This document shows positions 6,330 to 15,081 of a DNA stretch of 39,012 nt, one piece after another. Position numbers and translations under genes: made by a program. This DNA is from Bacillota bacterium (GTDB lineage: Bacteria; Bacillota_I; Bacilli_A; Izemoplasmatales; UBA1188), in the NCBI GenBank assembly GCA_023410715.1, contig JAEYPN010000005.1, positions 1 through 39,012 on the forward strand, given 5' to 3'. How positions within the stretch are numbered: the stretch's first letter is position 1; the number at the start of each line of letters is the position of its first letter. The notes under the pieces are model-generated. The model did not search any database. It saw only the letters and a list, made by a program, of their open reading frames with translations, and was not told the origin of the DNA.

Positions 6330-8030
6330 ATATATATTAATCATTTATTTTATAGTTATTTAATTTCTCAGGGATCTTACCAAATAACTAATCAGATTAA
6401 GGAAGCATTAAAAGAAGCAAACGAGAAGAGTAAGTATTTATATAATATACTAATATCTAAAAAAATTATTGATGAAGAAGAAGTTTATGAATACCTAAGT
6501 GGTTTTTATAATTTAACTTTTACTCAAGTGAATTCACTATCACTTGATGAAACTATTATTTCTAAAGTTCCTTTTTATTTGTTAAAAGAATTTCGGGTTG
6601 TTCCGCTTAGAGTTAATGAAAACGAATTACTTGTAGCGATAAGTGAGGCACATCACTTACTTTATGCAAAACAACTAGAAGCTTTTTACAATATTAATAT
6701 AAAAGGTGTGTTAGTAACTCCAACAAATCTTGATACTTTGTTTGAGTATATTGAAAACAAACATCGTAAGAAAGAAGTTTTGGGGGCTGACAAAGATATT
6801 TTTTATGAAAAAAATGAAGATGAGGAAGTATTAATTGCCGACTCTCCAGCGGTAAAACTTGCTGACAGTTTACTAAGAGAAGCAGTAGCGGCTAATGCAT
6901 CTGATATCCACATTGAACCCTTTGAAGAATATGTCAAAATTAGATTTCGTATCGATGGACATTTAATTGAAAACTCTAAGTTTTCAAGATCTATTTATCA
7001 ACAGTTACTTGCAAGATTTAAGATCATAGCTGACTTAAATATTGCTGAACGGCGAGTTCCTCAGGATGGTAAAATAAAACTAACAATCAATCAATTAGAT
7101 TATGATTTTAGAATTTCAACGTTACCAACAATATATGGTGAAAAAATAGTTATCCGTATTTATAGTATGGAAAAATCAACACAAATAATTGACAAATTAG
7201 GATTCTCGAAAAAGCAGCTTTATTTAATTAAAAGTATGATTTCTAGACCGCATGGAATTATTTTAGTAACTGGCCCAACAGGAAGCGGGAAGTCAACATC
7301 ACTATATACATTCTTAAAAGCATTAAATAAAACAGATGTTAATGTAATTACTGTTGAAGATCCGGTAGAAAACATCATTGAGGGAATCAATCAAATTCAG
7401 GTTAATCCAAAAGCAAACTTAACTTTTTTTACAGCATTAAGGTCAATATTAAGGCAAGATCCAAACATTATTATGATTGGTGAAATTCGTGATGAAGAAA
7501 CTGCCCAAATGGCTGTTAGAGCCGCAATTACAGGACATTTAGTTTTTTCAACACTTCATACCAATGATGCAATTGGATCAATTACTCGTATGGTTGATAT
7601 GGGCATTCCAAGATATTTATTAGCTGACGCAATGGTTGGAGCTATCTCACAAAGATTAGTTAGAAAGCTGTGCCCACATTGTAAAGAAAAAGTATTTATG
7701 ACAAATTCTGAAAAACAAAGGTTAAAAGTGGATCGAAAGAAGTATCTCTACATCCCGAAAGGTTGTAGTGAATGCTATTATACTGGTTATCGTGGCCGTC
7801 AAGCAGTTTTTGAAGTTGTAGATTTTGACCAAAAATTAAAACAATTGGTTGAAAACCCTGCATCTTCGATGGAGGAAATTAGAGCAAAGGTTGAAGAAAA
7901 TTTTATATGTATCACTGATAGTTGTAAAAAATTAGTCTTAGAGGGAATTACTTCAATGGAAGAATATGATGCCCTGTTACAATTTAATGATAAAAATTTT
8001 TCAACTAACATTAAGAATTTAAAAAAATAA
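6330..8030 (+). CDS. pilB: Type IV filament extension ATPase PilB (GspE family), non-canonical start
   Basis: A hexameric secretion ATPase that powers filament extension. Walker A is at 7272 (GPTGSGKST), Walker B at 7479 (GEIRDEE), the His box is TGHLVFSTLHTND, and a C-terminal zinc site is CPHC...CSEC. Coding continues upstream of the first ATG/GTG/TTG-type codon (GTG 6528) back to the pilC stop at 6321-6323: this region encodes a normal GspE N-terminal domain (ISQGSYQITNQIKEALKEAN, then SKKIIDEEEVYEYLSG). GTG 6528 has no ribosome site and would cut that domain. GGGGGGTGAT at 6315-6324 is a good Shine-Dalgarno for AUA 6330 (or AUU 6336), giving 566 or 564 residues, normal for PilB. An indel near 6313-6340 is the alternative. 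The function is certain; the start is not. Confidence 0.85.
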   Translation: MYINHLFYSYLISQGSYQITNQIKEALKEANEKSKYLYNILISKKIIDEEEVYEYLSGFYNLTFTQVNSLSLDETIISKVPFYLLKEFRVVPLRVNENELLVAISEAHHLLYAKQLEAFYNINIKGVLVTPTNLDTLFEYIENKHRKKEVLGADKDIFYEKNEDEEVLIADSPAVKLADSLLREAVAANASDIHIEPFEEYVKIRFRIDGHLIENSKFSRSIYQQLLARFKIIADLNIAERRVPQDGKIKLTINQLDYDFRISTLPTIYGEKIVIRIYSMEKSTQIIDKLGFSKKQLYLIKSMISRPHGIILVTGPTGSGKSTSLYTFLKALNKTDVNVITVEDPVENIIEGINQIQVNPKANLTFFTALRSILRQDPNIIMIGEIRDEETAQMAVRAAITGHLVFSTLHTNDAIGSITRMVDMGIPRYLLADAMVGAISQRLVRKLCPHCKEKVFMTNSEKQRLKVDRKKYLYIPKGCSECYYTGYRGRQAVFEVVDFDQKLKQLVENPASSMEEIRAKVEENFICITDSCKKLVLEGITSMEEYDALLQFNDKNFSTNIKNLKK

Positions 8031-8099
8031 GTTTAGTATCAAATTTTTAAGTTTAATGGGTTTTAAAAAAATAATAATAAATTAGAAAGGGAGATTTAA

Positions 8100-10244
8100 A
8101 TGAAAAATCAATTAAAGAAAGGTTTTACACTAGTAGAATTAATAGTTGTCATAGCTGTAATAGCTATATTAGCAGCAGTTCTTATTCCAACATATACAAG
8201 CCTTGTAAAAAAAGCTAATGTGTCTAACGACTCACAATTAGTTAAAAACTTAAACGACAGAATGACCCTACATGAAGTAGATGGTCAAAAACCAAAAACT
8301 GCTCATGATGCGTTTTTGTTAACTGAAGAATTTGGTTTTATTATTGAAAAACTAACACCAACATCATCAGGTAATGAAATTGTATGGGATATGCAATCTA
8401 ATAGATTTGCATTAGTTGATGCAGATGATCCAACGAAAGTTGTATATTCTGATCCAACAAAACCATTATCTGAAAAAGCAGTTGATTTATGGAAAGTTTA
8501 TAGTTCAATTCCAGAGAAAAATAGTTATAAATATTCAATATATTTAGCTGGAACAGGACTTACTGGAACATTAACTGCAAATGTTGGTGTTGACGTTGGT
8601 AGAAATACTGGCGTTACATCAGTAGTTTATGACAATAGTAAAAACACTACTGCTCAAAGTGTTGTTATTCGTACAAACTCTATTAATACTAAATTAACAA
8701 TTAACGCAAAGAACGATGATGTTAATCATATTGGTCTTGTAGGTGATGTTACCATTGAAGCAGTAGCTAAAACTAGTTATGTTGAAGGTGGTAATGTTAA
8801 TGGGTATATTATGCTTAGAAGTGGAAATATAAAAGTAGCACCTGGAGGAATTGTCTTTGCAATTATTGTTGAACCAAGTGATGGTAATGCTAGTAGTGTT
8901 GATGTTAATATTCAACAAGGAGCAACAGTACAAACTCTTGTAACTACTGTATCTCTTCCAGATATTGTTAATAAATTACCAGATAATTTAAAACAATCAG
9001 CAACGAAACCTGTTACAGATTCAGCTGAACTTGAAGTAATTAAGACTGGTGCATCATTATTTGCTGGTGGAAAAGGAACAGAAGCAGCTCCATTCTTAAT
9101 AACTGATGCAATTACAATGCAAAATATTTCAAAAATGTATGAAAAAGGTTATTATTATTATGAGGTAGTAATTGAAAAAACACAAAACGGAAAAATTGAT
9201 TTAAAAGATAGCAAAGCAGTTAACTTAAACGGATCTTTTAATGGTAAAGCTGTTAAATTTATAAATGTTAATAATGCTATTTTTAAATATGCTGGTTCAG
9301 GAAACTCTGAAGATGCAAAAAAAGTAGTTATTGAAAACTTCAATGTTGATTTTGTTGGCGGAGCTGGAGTAGTATATACTATTGCATCTACCTACTTGAT
9401 TTTTAAGGATATAAATGTTACTGGATATTTATTAGAAGATTGGAATGGTGCTGTATTTGCAAGATATGGTACTGCCAATGTGGATGAGGTTGGGTTTGAT
9501 TATACAGTTGAATTTATCAATAATTCTTCAACTGCAGAAATTTATTCTTCTCAAAATACATATAGTTCAATTCTTGTTGGCCATGCATACGAAGGTACTG
9601 GTAATATAGCGACAATTAAAGTCGATAATTTAACAAATCAAAACATTAATAATACTACTTTGTATTTCTCTGGGAAAGATCTAACTCCTTACGGATATAA
9701 GTACTTTGGAATTTCTAGCTCTAATGGTAATAATGTTAAAGTATATGTTGGAGGAAGCACAACAACTACCACAAATTCTAAAATTACAGGTTCTCAGGTT
9801 TTAAGAGTAGAATCAGGAAAAAATCCAACAAAGGATATTGCTAGTGGAAAATATAATATTGCTACTGAACAAGGTATGAATAAGGTAAGAATTAGTATAT
9901 TATGGCAATACACCGAATGGACAAAAGATTATGGGGCTAAAATTGATAATCTTAGTGGTGTAGGCGGAACTATTGGTAAAGATATATATTTAGATGTTAC
10001 AGGAGATATCAGTCAAGTACTTGATAAAATAACAAGTGTTGAAATTAAAACGGGATCAAGTAAATGGGACTATGAATTAAAAGATGGAAAACTTACTATT
10101 TATATGACAACAAAAAATGCATATGTTGATGGAACTATTAGTTTACATATAGAGCAATTTTCAACTGGAAAAAATATTGCTCAATATAAAGGATCTATAG
10201 TGCTAGCTACTAAGACTCAAGGCGGTTCGTGGTTAATTAAATAG
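8100..10244 (+). CDS. Very large type IV pilin with beta-rich ectodomain
   Basis: A 714-residue protein with a perfect prepilin signal KKG/FTLVELIVVIAVIAILAA (cleavage after Gly8, Glu at mature position 5), followed by a pilin-like helix to about residue 45. The head is far larger than a pilin: residues about 150-310 are Val/Ile/Asn/Thr-rich repeating strands; about 320-480 starts with GGKGTEAAPFLITDAITMQN, the pattern seen in surface beta-helix/GLUG-like domains; the rest to 714 is again strand-rich and ends with a small beta domain. It carries few cysteines. It would be a tip adhesin or a bulky subunit presented on the filament. A good ribosome site (AAGGGAGATTTAAATG) suggests strong translation. 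It is the last gene of the operon, before the terminator at 10322. Confidence 0.8.
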   Translation: MKNQLKKGFTLVELIVVIAVIAILAAVLIPTYTSLVKKANVSNDSQLVKNLNDRMTLHEVDGQKPKTAHDAFLLTEEFGFIIEKLTPTSSGNEIVWDMQSNRFALVDADDPTKVVYSDPTKPLSEKAVDLWKVYSSIPEKNSYKYSIYLAGTGLTGTLTANVGVDVGRNTGVTSVVYDNSKNTTAQSVVIRTNSINTKLTINAKNDDVNHIGLVGDVTIEAVAKTSYVEGGNVNGYIMLRSGNIKVAPGGIVFAIIVEPSDGNASSVDVNIQQGATVQTLVTTVSLPDIVNKLPDNLKQSATKPVTDSAELEVIKTGASLFAGGKGTEAAPFLITDAITMQNISKMYEKGYYYYEVVIEKTQNGKIDLKDSKAVNLNGSFNGKAVKFINVNNAIFKYAGSGNSEDAKKVVIENFNVDFVGGAGVVYTIASTYLIFKDINVTGYLLEDWNGAVFARYGTANVDEVGFDYTVEFINNSSTAEIYSSQNTYSSILVGHAYEGTGNIATIKVDNLTNQNINNTTLYFSGKDLTPYGYKYFGISSSNGNNVKVYVGGSTTTTTNSKITGSQVLRVESGKNPTKDIASGKYNIATEQGMNKVRISILWQYTEWTKDYGAKIDNLSGVGGTIGKDIYLDVTGDISQVLDKITSVEIKTGSSKWDYELKDGKLTIYMTTKNAYVDGTISLHIEQFSTGKNIAQYKGSIVLATKTQGGSWLIK

Positions 10245-10321
10245 TTACTTACTAAAATAGTAACAATTAAATAAAAGTTAGAGTTTTTGGTTTACTAGCT
10301 AAATTTAAAAATAAAGGTAAG

Positions 10322-10365
10322 AGACCTAAGAAGAAAATTTCTTAGGTCTATTCTTTATTTTTTAG
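10322..10365 (+). terminator. Terminator of the type IV filament operon
   Basis: AGACCTAAGAA (10322-10332), loop GAAAAT, TTCTTAGGTCT (10339-10349), then ATTCTTTATTTTTT. The 11-bp stem is perfect. A weaker hairpin without a T tract overlaps the stop codon (10244-10264). Confidence 0.9.
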
Positions 10366-11178
10366 AGTATTATATAGCTTATAATTTGTATAAATTGTTT
10401 TTAAAATCCAGTGAAGTATTAAGTAAAATACTAAAATTATTAAAAAATTTGAACTAAGTAAAGAAAATAATATCGAATTAGTTTGTATAAATACTCTAAA
10501 ATAAGATTTCCTTCTGAATTGAAACAAAATAAAAAGTCAATGTTAAAGTGAACTAAATTTGTTAGATTGCAACAAAGAAGCTCACTTTTTTATGCGTTAT
10601 AAAAAAGAATTTAAGATAGAATGCATTAAGTTTTTAAAACAAAAAGAATATAAAACAAATACTTGTAAATTTCATTACAAAACATTTAAGAAAAGGTTAG
10701 AATATGGAATAGAATTTATGATTTAATTGGTGAAGTTGGATTACAATATAACAAAAGATTTCTAAAGCTAGAAGACAAATTACAGGCAATAAGCAGGAAT
10801 GCATATTTAAAAACATATGATAGTATAGCAGTATTTTATAAAAGACAAGCATATTTTTTATTGATTTATATAAAATTAATTTACAAGAAAGCATATTATG
10901 ATTACAATCGACGAGTAAGATAGATATGTCGTCTAAAATGAAAAAAGCAAATACTAAACTCAATAAATTAACTATTAAAAATAACTAGAGCTTTTAAAGA
11001 ACTAAATGAAGGTTTTCAAATAGATAAGGAGTACTTAAAAAAACTAAGAATTGACTCCAAGTTTGATTATACGAAACAACTTTTAAAATAACAGTTTCAG
11101 AATGACTAATTAACACTTATATAAAAAACCTAAATAAATTGTTGAAATTTTGTAGAAATAAATAACATTTAGTATGAT
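10366..11178. other. Gene-poor stretch holding the transposase relic
   Basis: Apart from the decayed transposase at 10592-11092 I see no intact gene, RNA gene or repeat array. Base composition is very A+T-rich. The relic marks a past insertion between the filament operon and the ABC exporter genes. Confidence 0.5.
10592..11092 (+). pseudogene. Decayed IS3-family transposase OrfA remnant
   Basis: ATG 10592 opens MRYKKEFKIECIKFLKQKEY, a typical OrfA N-terminus, but stops at 10724-10726. The homology carries on in another frame from about 10705 (WNRIYDLIGEVGLQYNKR, like the usual WVRIYDALGEEGL), stopping at 10921-10923. It resumes after further stops near 10990-11092 as KELNEGFQIDKEYLKKLR, similar to the coiled-coil end of OrfA. 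At least two frameshifts and several stops show that it is dead. No OrfB (DDE catalytic domain) follows and I could not define terminal inverted repeats. The assignment is from remembered family patterns. Confidence 0.6.
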
Positions 11179-11217
11179 AAAAGCCTTATAACATAACTTA
11201 TAAGGCTTTTAAATTTT
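11179..11217. terminator. Perfect 13-bp stem terminator, possibly bidirectional
   Basis: AAAAGCCTTATAA (11179-11191), loop CATAAC, TTATAAGGCTTTT (11198-11210). U-rich sequence follows on the plus strand, and the stem begins with A residues that give a short T run on the minus strand. It isolates the exporter operon from the transposase relic. Confidence 0.75.
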
Positions 11218-11288
11218 ATTGTTTAAATATTAACTGCAATAAATTATTAAAATTTTAATTAACACACAATAAAAAAAGCAACTATAAT

Positions 11289-11320
11289 TTGCGAAAAATC
11301 TTTTATATAAGTGATATAAT
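11289..11320 (+). promoter_or_regulatory. Candidate promoter of the ABC exporter operon
   Basis: An extended -10, TGATATAAT, with TATAAT at 11315-11320. TTGCGA at 11289-11294 is a weak, rather distant -35 (20 bp). The start codon lies about 40 bp downstream. Confidence 0.5.
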
Positions 11321-11359
11321 ATCCATATATTTTATTAAATGAGGTAGTAGGTGATTTGG

Positions 11360-13183
11360 ATGGAAAAAGAAATTAAATCAAAGAATATGCTTAAAAATAT
11401 TATTTGGTTATATAAAAAGTACGTAAAGGTTAGAAAAAGGATAATTGTTTATCTTCTTGGGACTTTTTTTGGTGCGTTACTTAAACCGTTCTTAGCGACA
11501 ATTATAGGAACTATTGCGGTTTATTTATTAGCTAATAACTTTGATGCTCCTAAGTATTTATTAATTATGGGAATTATATCTATAATTACTTTTATTGTAG
11601 AGATTATTTATTATTACTCTAGTCAGTTTTTATCTGTTGAGAATACGAGAGTTAGGACTGGGGATTTTTGGTGCGAGCTATCTTTAAAAGCGATTCGAAC
11701 AGATTATGAGAATGTTGAAGCGAAGAGTAAAAGAGAAAAGCTTAATAATGGTTTTACGGCTTTAGATAGTAACTGGGTTGGTATAGAAGGAATGTTAAAA
11801 AACACACCACTAATTTTTATTAACTTAGTTGGTGTTATTATATATGGTGTAATTGTTGGCTTAAAAATGCCTATTATAATTTTAATAATGACTCTTATGT
11901 CAGTTGTTTACCTTTTATTAAGTTTATATTCTGAAAGTGTTGTTGAAAGTAATAAAAAAGTATTAAATGATACATACAGAGAAACAAACTATATTACTAA
12001 CTTTGCTAAGGATGATAAAAATGGTAAAGATATCAGAGTTTATCAGATGGAAAGTTGGCTAAAGAAATTATTCTTTAATAAAAAGAAAAAAAGAATTAAA
12101 GCCACAACAAAGATTATTAAAACCACATATATTGGCGCTTTTAGCAACAACATCTTTGCAATTGTTCGTGATGTTCTAGCATATTTATTCTTAATTAATA
12201 TGATTGTAAATAAAGAAATTGATTTAGCGACATTCACTTTCTATTTAGGGTTAATATCAGGATTCTCTTTATGGGTAAATGGCTTTATTGAGGCTTTAGG
12301 TAAGATGCTTAGATGTAATGTTCAGGTAAATGATTATAAGAAAGCTTTAAATGTAAAGGACTTTTTTAACCATGGAGAAAGTAAAGTAGATATTAATAAA
12401 ATTGCAAGACCTATATCTATTGAATTTAAAAATGTTTCTTATAAATATACAAATGATGGAGATTATGTTATTAAGGATTTAAGTTTTAAAATAAATCCTG
12501 GAGAAAAGATTGCTCTTGTGGGTAATAATGGAGCCGGTAAAACTACAATTATTAAACTACTAACAGGTTTATATTATCCTCTTGAAGGAGAAATCTTAAT
12601 TAATGGGATTAATATTTATGATTTTAATATTGATGATTATTATAAACTTTTAAGTGTAGCTTTTCAAGATTCTAATCTACTAGCTTATACTGTTAGACAA
12701 AATGTTACTTGTGAAGAGAAAAATGATGTTGATTATGAAAGATTAAAAGAGGCTTTAGAAAAGGCTGATTTATATGAAAAGATTGAAAGTCTTCCAAATA
12801 AGGAAGAATCATTTGTAACGCAAATATTAAATGATAAAGGTGTTAAGTTTTCAGGAGGAGAGGTTCAAAAACTTATGCTTGCAAGGGCACTATATAAAGG
12901 TGCGCCAATATTAATTTTAGATGAACCAACTGCCGCTCTTGATCCATTAAGTGAAGCAAAAATGTATGAAAAATATAATTCAATGTGTGAAGGAAATACT
13001 TCAGTATTTATTTCCCATCGTTTAGCTAGTACTAAATTTTGTAACAGAATTTTCTTTTTAGAAAATGGTAAGATTATCGAAGAAGGTACCCATGATGAGT
13101 TGTTAAATAAGGGAGGTAAATATAGTGAAATGTATTTAATCCAATCTAAATATTATCTAAATGGTGGTGCTAATAATGAGTAA
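11360..13183 (+). CDS. ABC exporter half-transporter, permease-ATPase fusion (subunit 1)
   Basis: About 607 residues: an N-terminal transmembrane domain (roughly residues 25-330) followed by an ABC ATPase. Walker A is GNNGAGKTT at residue 388, the signature is FSGGEVQKLMLARAL, Walker B with catalytic Glu is ILILDEPTAALD and the H-loop is ISHRLAS. Both conserved ATPase halves look competent. It most likely pairs with the next gene as a heterodimeric type IV ABC exporter. The substrate cannot be read from the sequence; the family moves lipids, peptides and drugs. ATG 11360 has AGGTGAT at the right distance; GTG 11351, nine bases upstream, is possible. Confidence 0.88.
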   Translation: MEKEIKSKNMLKNIIWLYKKYVKVRKRIIVYLLGTFFGALLKPFLATIIGTIAVYLLANNFDAPKYLLIMGIISIITFIVEIIYYYSSQFLSVENTRVRTGDFWCELSLKAIRTDYENVEAKSKREKLNNGFTALDSNWVGIEGMLKNTPLIFINLVGVIIYGVIVGLKMPIIILIMTLMSVVYLLLSLYSESVVESNKKVLNDTYRETNYITNFAKDDKNGKDIRVYQMESWLKKLFFNKKKKRIKATTKIIKTTYIGAFSNNIFAIVRDVLAYLFLINMIVNKEIDLATFTFYLGLISGFSLWVNGFIEALGKMLRCNVQVNDYKKALNVKDFFNHGESKVDINKIARPISIEFKNVSYKYTNDGDYVIKDLSFKINPGEKIALVGNNGAGKTTIIKLLTGLYYPLEGEILINGINIYDFNIDDYYKLLSVAFQDSNLLAYTVRQNVTCEEKNDVDYERLKEALEKADLYEKIESLPNKEESFVTQILNDKGVKFSGGEVQKLMLARALYKGAPILILDEPTAALDPLSEAKMYEKYNSMCEGNTSVFISHRLASTKFCNRIFFLENGKIIEEGTHDELLNKGGKYSEMYLIQSKYYLNGGANNE

Positions 13184-15017
13184 AATAAAAGAAAGATTAA
13201 AACTAACAAAAAATGTTTTTAAAGTTGCTTGGAAATCATCTAAGGCCTATGTTATAGTTGTGTTCTTAAGAAGATTATTTAAATCATTATTAACATATTC
13301 AATTATTCTTGCGTCCCTTTTAATTATTAACGCTTTAACAAGTGGAGCTGATAAAAATCATATTATAAGGATAGCAATAATTATCGTATCAATTCAAGGT
13401 GTTTTAGGAGTTTTTATTACTTTATTCGATTATTTGGTTGAAAAATATAATTTATATTTAGATGATGGCTTACAGTGGCTTTTATCTAAAAAATGTATGG
13501 AGCTCGATTATTCCTTAATTGAGACTCAAAAGACCATGAATCTAATAAGGGAAGCAGAAGATGGTTCAAACTCTAATGGTGGGGTTGCCGCTTTTGTGAA
13601 TATTTTAGCTGATACACTTTTAGACCATGTATTAAGTATTGTTTATTCAGTAACTTTACTGATAACTTTATTTAAAAGAGTTGATTTGGTAAATCCATCA
13701 AAATTTAAAATGTTTTTAAATAGTCCTTTTGTTTTAATCATTATTCTCACATTAGTGCTAATATCTACTATATTCTCTTTATGGGTCGGTAAGAAATCAA
13801 ACGAAATTCAGTACGATGTCTATAAGAAAAACGTTGATGGAAATAGACGTTATGGATATTTGTATGGCTTATGTTCTGGTTATGAATTTGGTAAAGATAT
13901 TAGAATTTATTCAATGCAAAAAATGATTAATGAGAACATGGAAGAAAATAAAAGCTTGATTAATGCTTTAATATTTGGGGCAATAAAAGCTATGAGTAAG
14001 TATGAAGCATATCTAATTTTCTTTAACACATTAATTGTTTTTTCATCATACTCTTTAATTGGTTTAAAAGCGATGTATGGTTTACTTTCTATTGGAGCGG
14101 TTGTTTCATCAGTCGCATCAATTGCCTTAATTAATTCTGCCCTTAATAATTTAACTACTTCTATAAATCAGTTTAATATAATGCTTGCTTATTTAAATAA
14201 TTATTTTATGCTTCTAGAATTAAAGACGGATATTACTTATGGTGAAGAAGAAATAGATTCTAGTCAAAGTATCGAGATTGAATTTAAGAATGTTTCATTT
14301 AAATATCCGAATACTGAGGAAAACAGCTTAAAAAATATTTCATTTAAAATTAATAGTAATTCAAGAGTCGCTTTGGTTGGTCCAAATGGTGCTGGTAAAA
14401 CAACACTTATTAAGCTTATTTGTCGTTTCTATGAAGTAGATGATGGTGAAATATTAATTAACGGAAAAAATATTAAATGTTATAAAAAAGAATCGTTAAT
14501 GAAAAACATGGGTGTAGTATTTCAAGACTTTAAATTATTATCTGAAACAATTAAAAATAATATTTTAATGGGTGTCGAAGAGATGAATGTTAAACCTGTA
14601 CTAGAAAAAGCCGGGATCTTAGAAAGAATTTTAAGAATGAAGGATCAAGAAAACACCATTATTTATCAAAATACAAGTGAAGATGGAGTTGAAATAAGTG
14701 GTGGAGAAGCACAGAAAATTGCGATAGCGCGCGCTTTATATAAAGATGCCCCTTTAGTTATTTTAGATGAACCAACCGCAGCTTTAGATCCTAAAAGTGA
14801 AGCAGAAATTTATGAAAAGCTTGATGAATTAATGGGTGAAAAAACTTCAATTTTTATCTCACACAGAATGTCTAGTTGTATTTTTTGCCAGCATATAATA
14901 GTCGTTGACAATGGTAAAATTATTGAAGAAGGCACCCATGAAGAACTTTTAAATAATAAAGATTTATACTTTAAAATGTGGAGTGCTCAAGCTAATTATT
15001 ATCAAAATAATAATTAA
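13176..15017 (+). CDS. ABC exporter half-transporter, permease-ATPase fusion (subunit 2)
   Basis: About 613 residues, with a six-helix-type membrane domain (roughly residues 20-340) and a C-terminal ATPase: Walker A GPNGAGKTT at residue 402, signature ISGGEAQKIAIARAL, Walker B with Glu VILDEPTAALD, and H-loop ISHRMSS. The ATG at 13176 overlaps the last codons of the previous gene, so the two are translationally coupled and probably form one heterodimer. Because both ATPase sites keep their catalytic Glu, no degenerate site is obvious. No peptidase, leader peptide or immunity gene is adjacent, which argues against a dedicated bacteriocin system. The upstream in-frame ATG at 13161 is less likely. 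Confidence 0.88.
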   Translation: MSKIKERLKLTKNVFKVAWKSSKAYVIVVFLRRLFKSLLTYSIILASLLIINALTSGADKNHIIRIAIIIVSIQGVLGVFITLFDYLVEKYNLYLDDGLQWLLSKKCMELDYSLIETQKTMNLIREAEDGSNSNGGVAAFVNILADTLLDHVLSIVYSVTLLITLFKRVDLVNPSKFKMFLNSPFVLIIILTLVLISTIFSLWVGKKSNEIQYDVYKKNVDGNRRYGYLYGLCSGYEFGKDIRIYSMQKMINENMEENKSLINALIFGAIKAMSKYEAYLIFFNTLIVFSSYSLIGLKAMYGLLSIGAVVSSVASIALINSALNNLTTSINQFNIMLAYLNNYFMLLELKTDITYGEEEIDSSQSIEIEFKNVSFKYPNTEENSLKNISFKINSNSRVALVGPNGAGKTTLIKLICRFYEVDDGEILINGKNIKCYKKESLMKNMGVVFQDFKLLSETIKNNILMGVEEMNVKPVLEKAGILERILRMKDQENTIIYQNTSEDGVEISGGEAQKIAIARALYKDAPLVILDEPTAALDPKSEAEIYEKLDELMGEKTSIFISHRMSSCIFCQHIIVVDNGKIIEEGTHEELLNNKDLYFKMWSAQANYYQNNN

Positions 15018-15036
15018 ATAAGATTTACTGGAATTC

Positions 15037-15081
15037 GGGTATAATACCTATATTTATGAGGTGTTGTACCCAATTTTTTTT
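15037..15081 (+). terminator. Terminator of the ABC exporter operon
   Basis: GGGTATAATACC (15037-15048) pairs over 12 bp, with two G.U pairs, with GGTGTTGTACCC (15060-15071), then AATTTTTTTT. Confidence 0.88.

Noticed and set aside
6313..6363. ATG 6313 as the real pilB start
   Set aside because: It is in a different frame and meets TAA at 6361, so it works only if a base was lost in between. Kept as an alternative within the pilB finding.
8694..9343. Minus-strand open frames opposite the giant pilin
   Set aside because: Asn/Ile/Thr-rich composition is the complement of the Val/Ile/Asn codons on the other strand; no start signal.
10244..10264. Hairpin at the pilin stop codon as a terminator
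   Set aside because: A 6-bp stem and no T tract; the strong hairpin 60 bp later does the job.
10697..10963. Minus-strand open frame opposite the transposase relic
   Set aside because: It has no ribosome site or recognised motif, and the plus-strand OrfA pattern explains the region.
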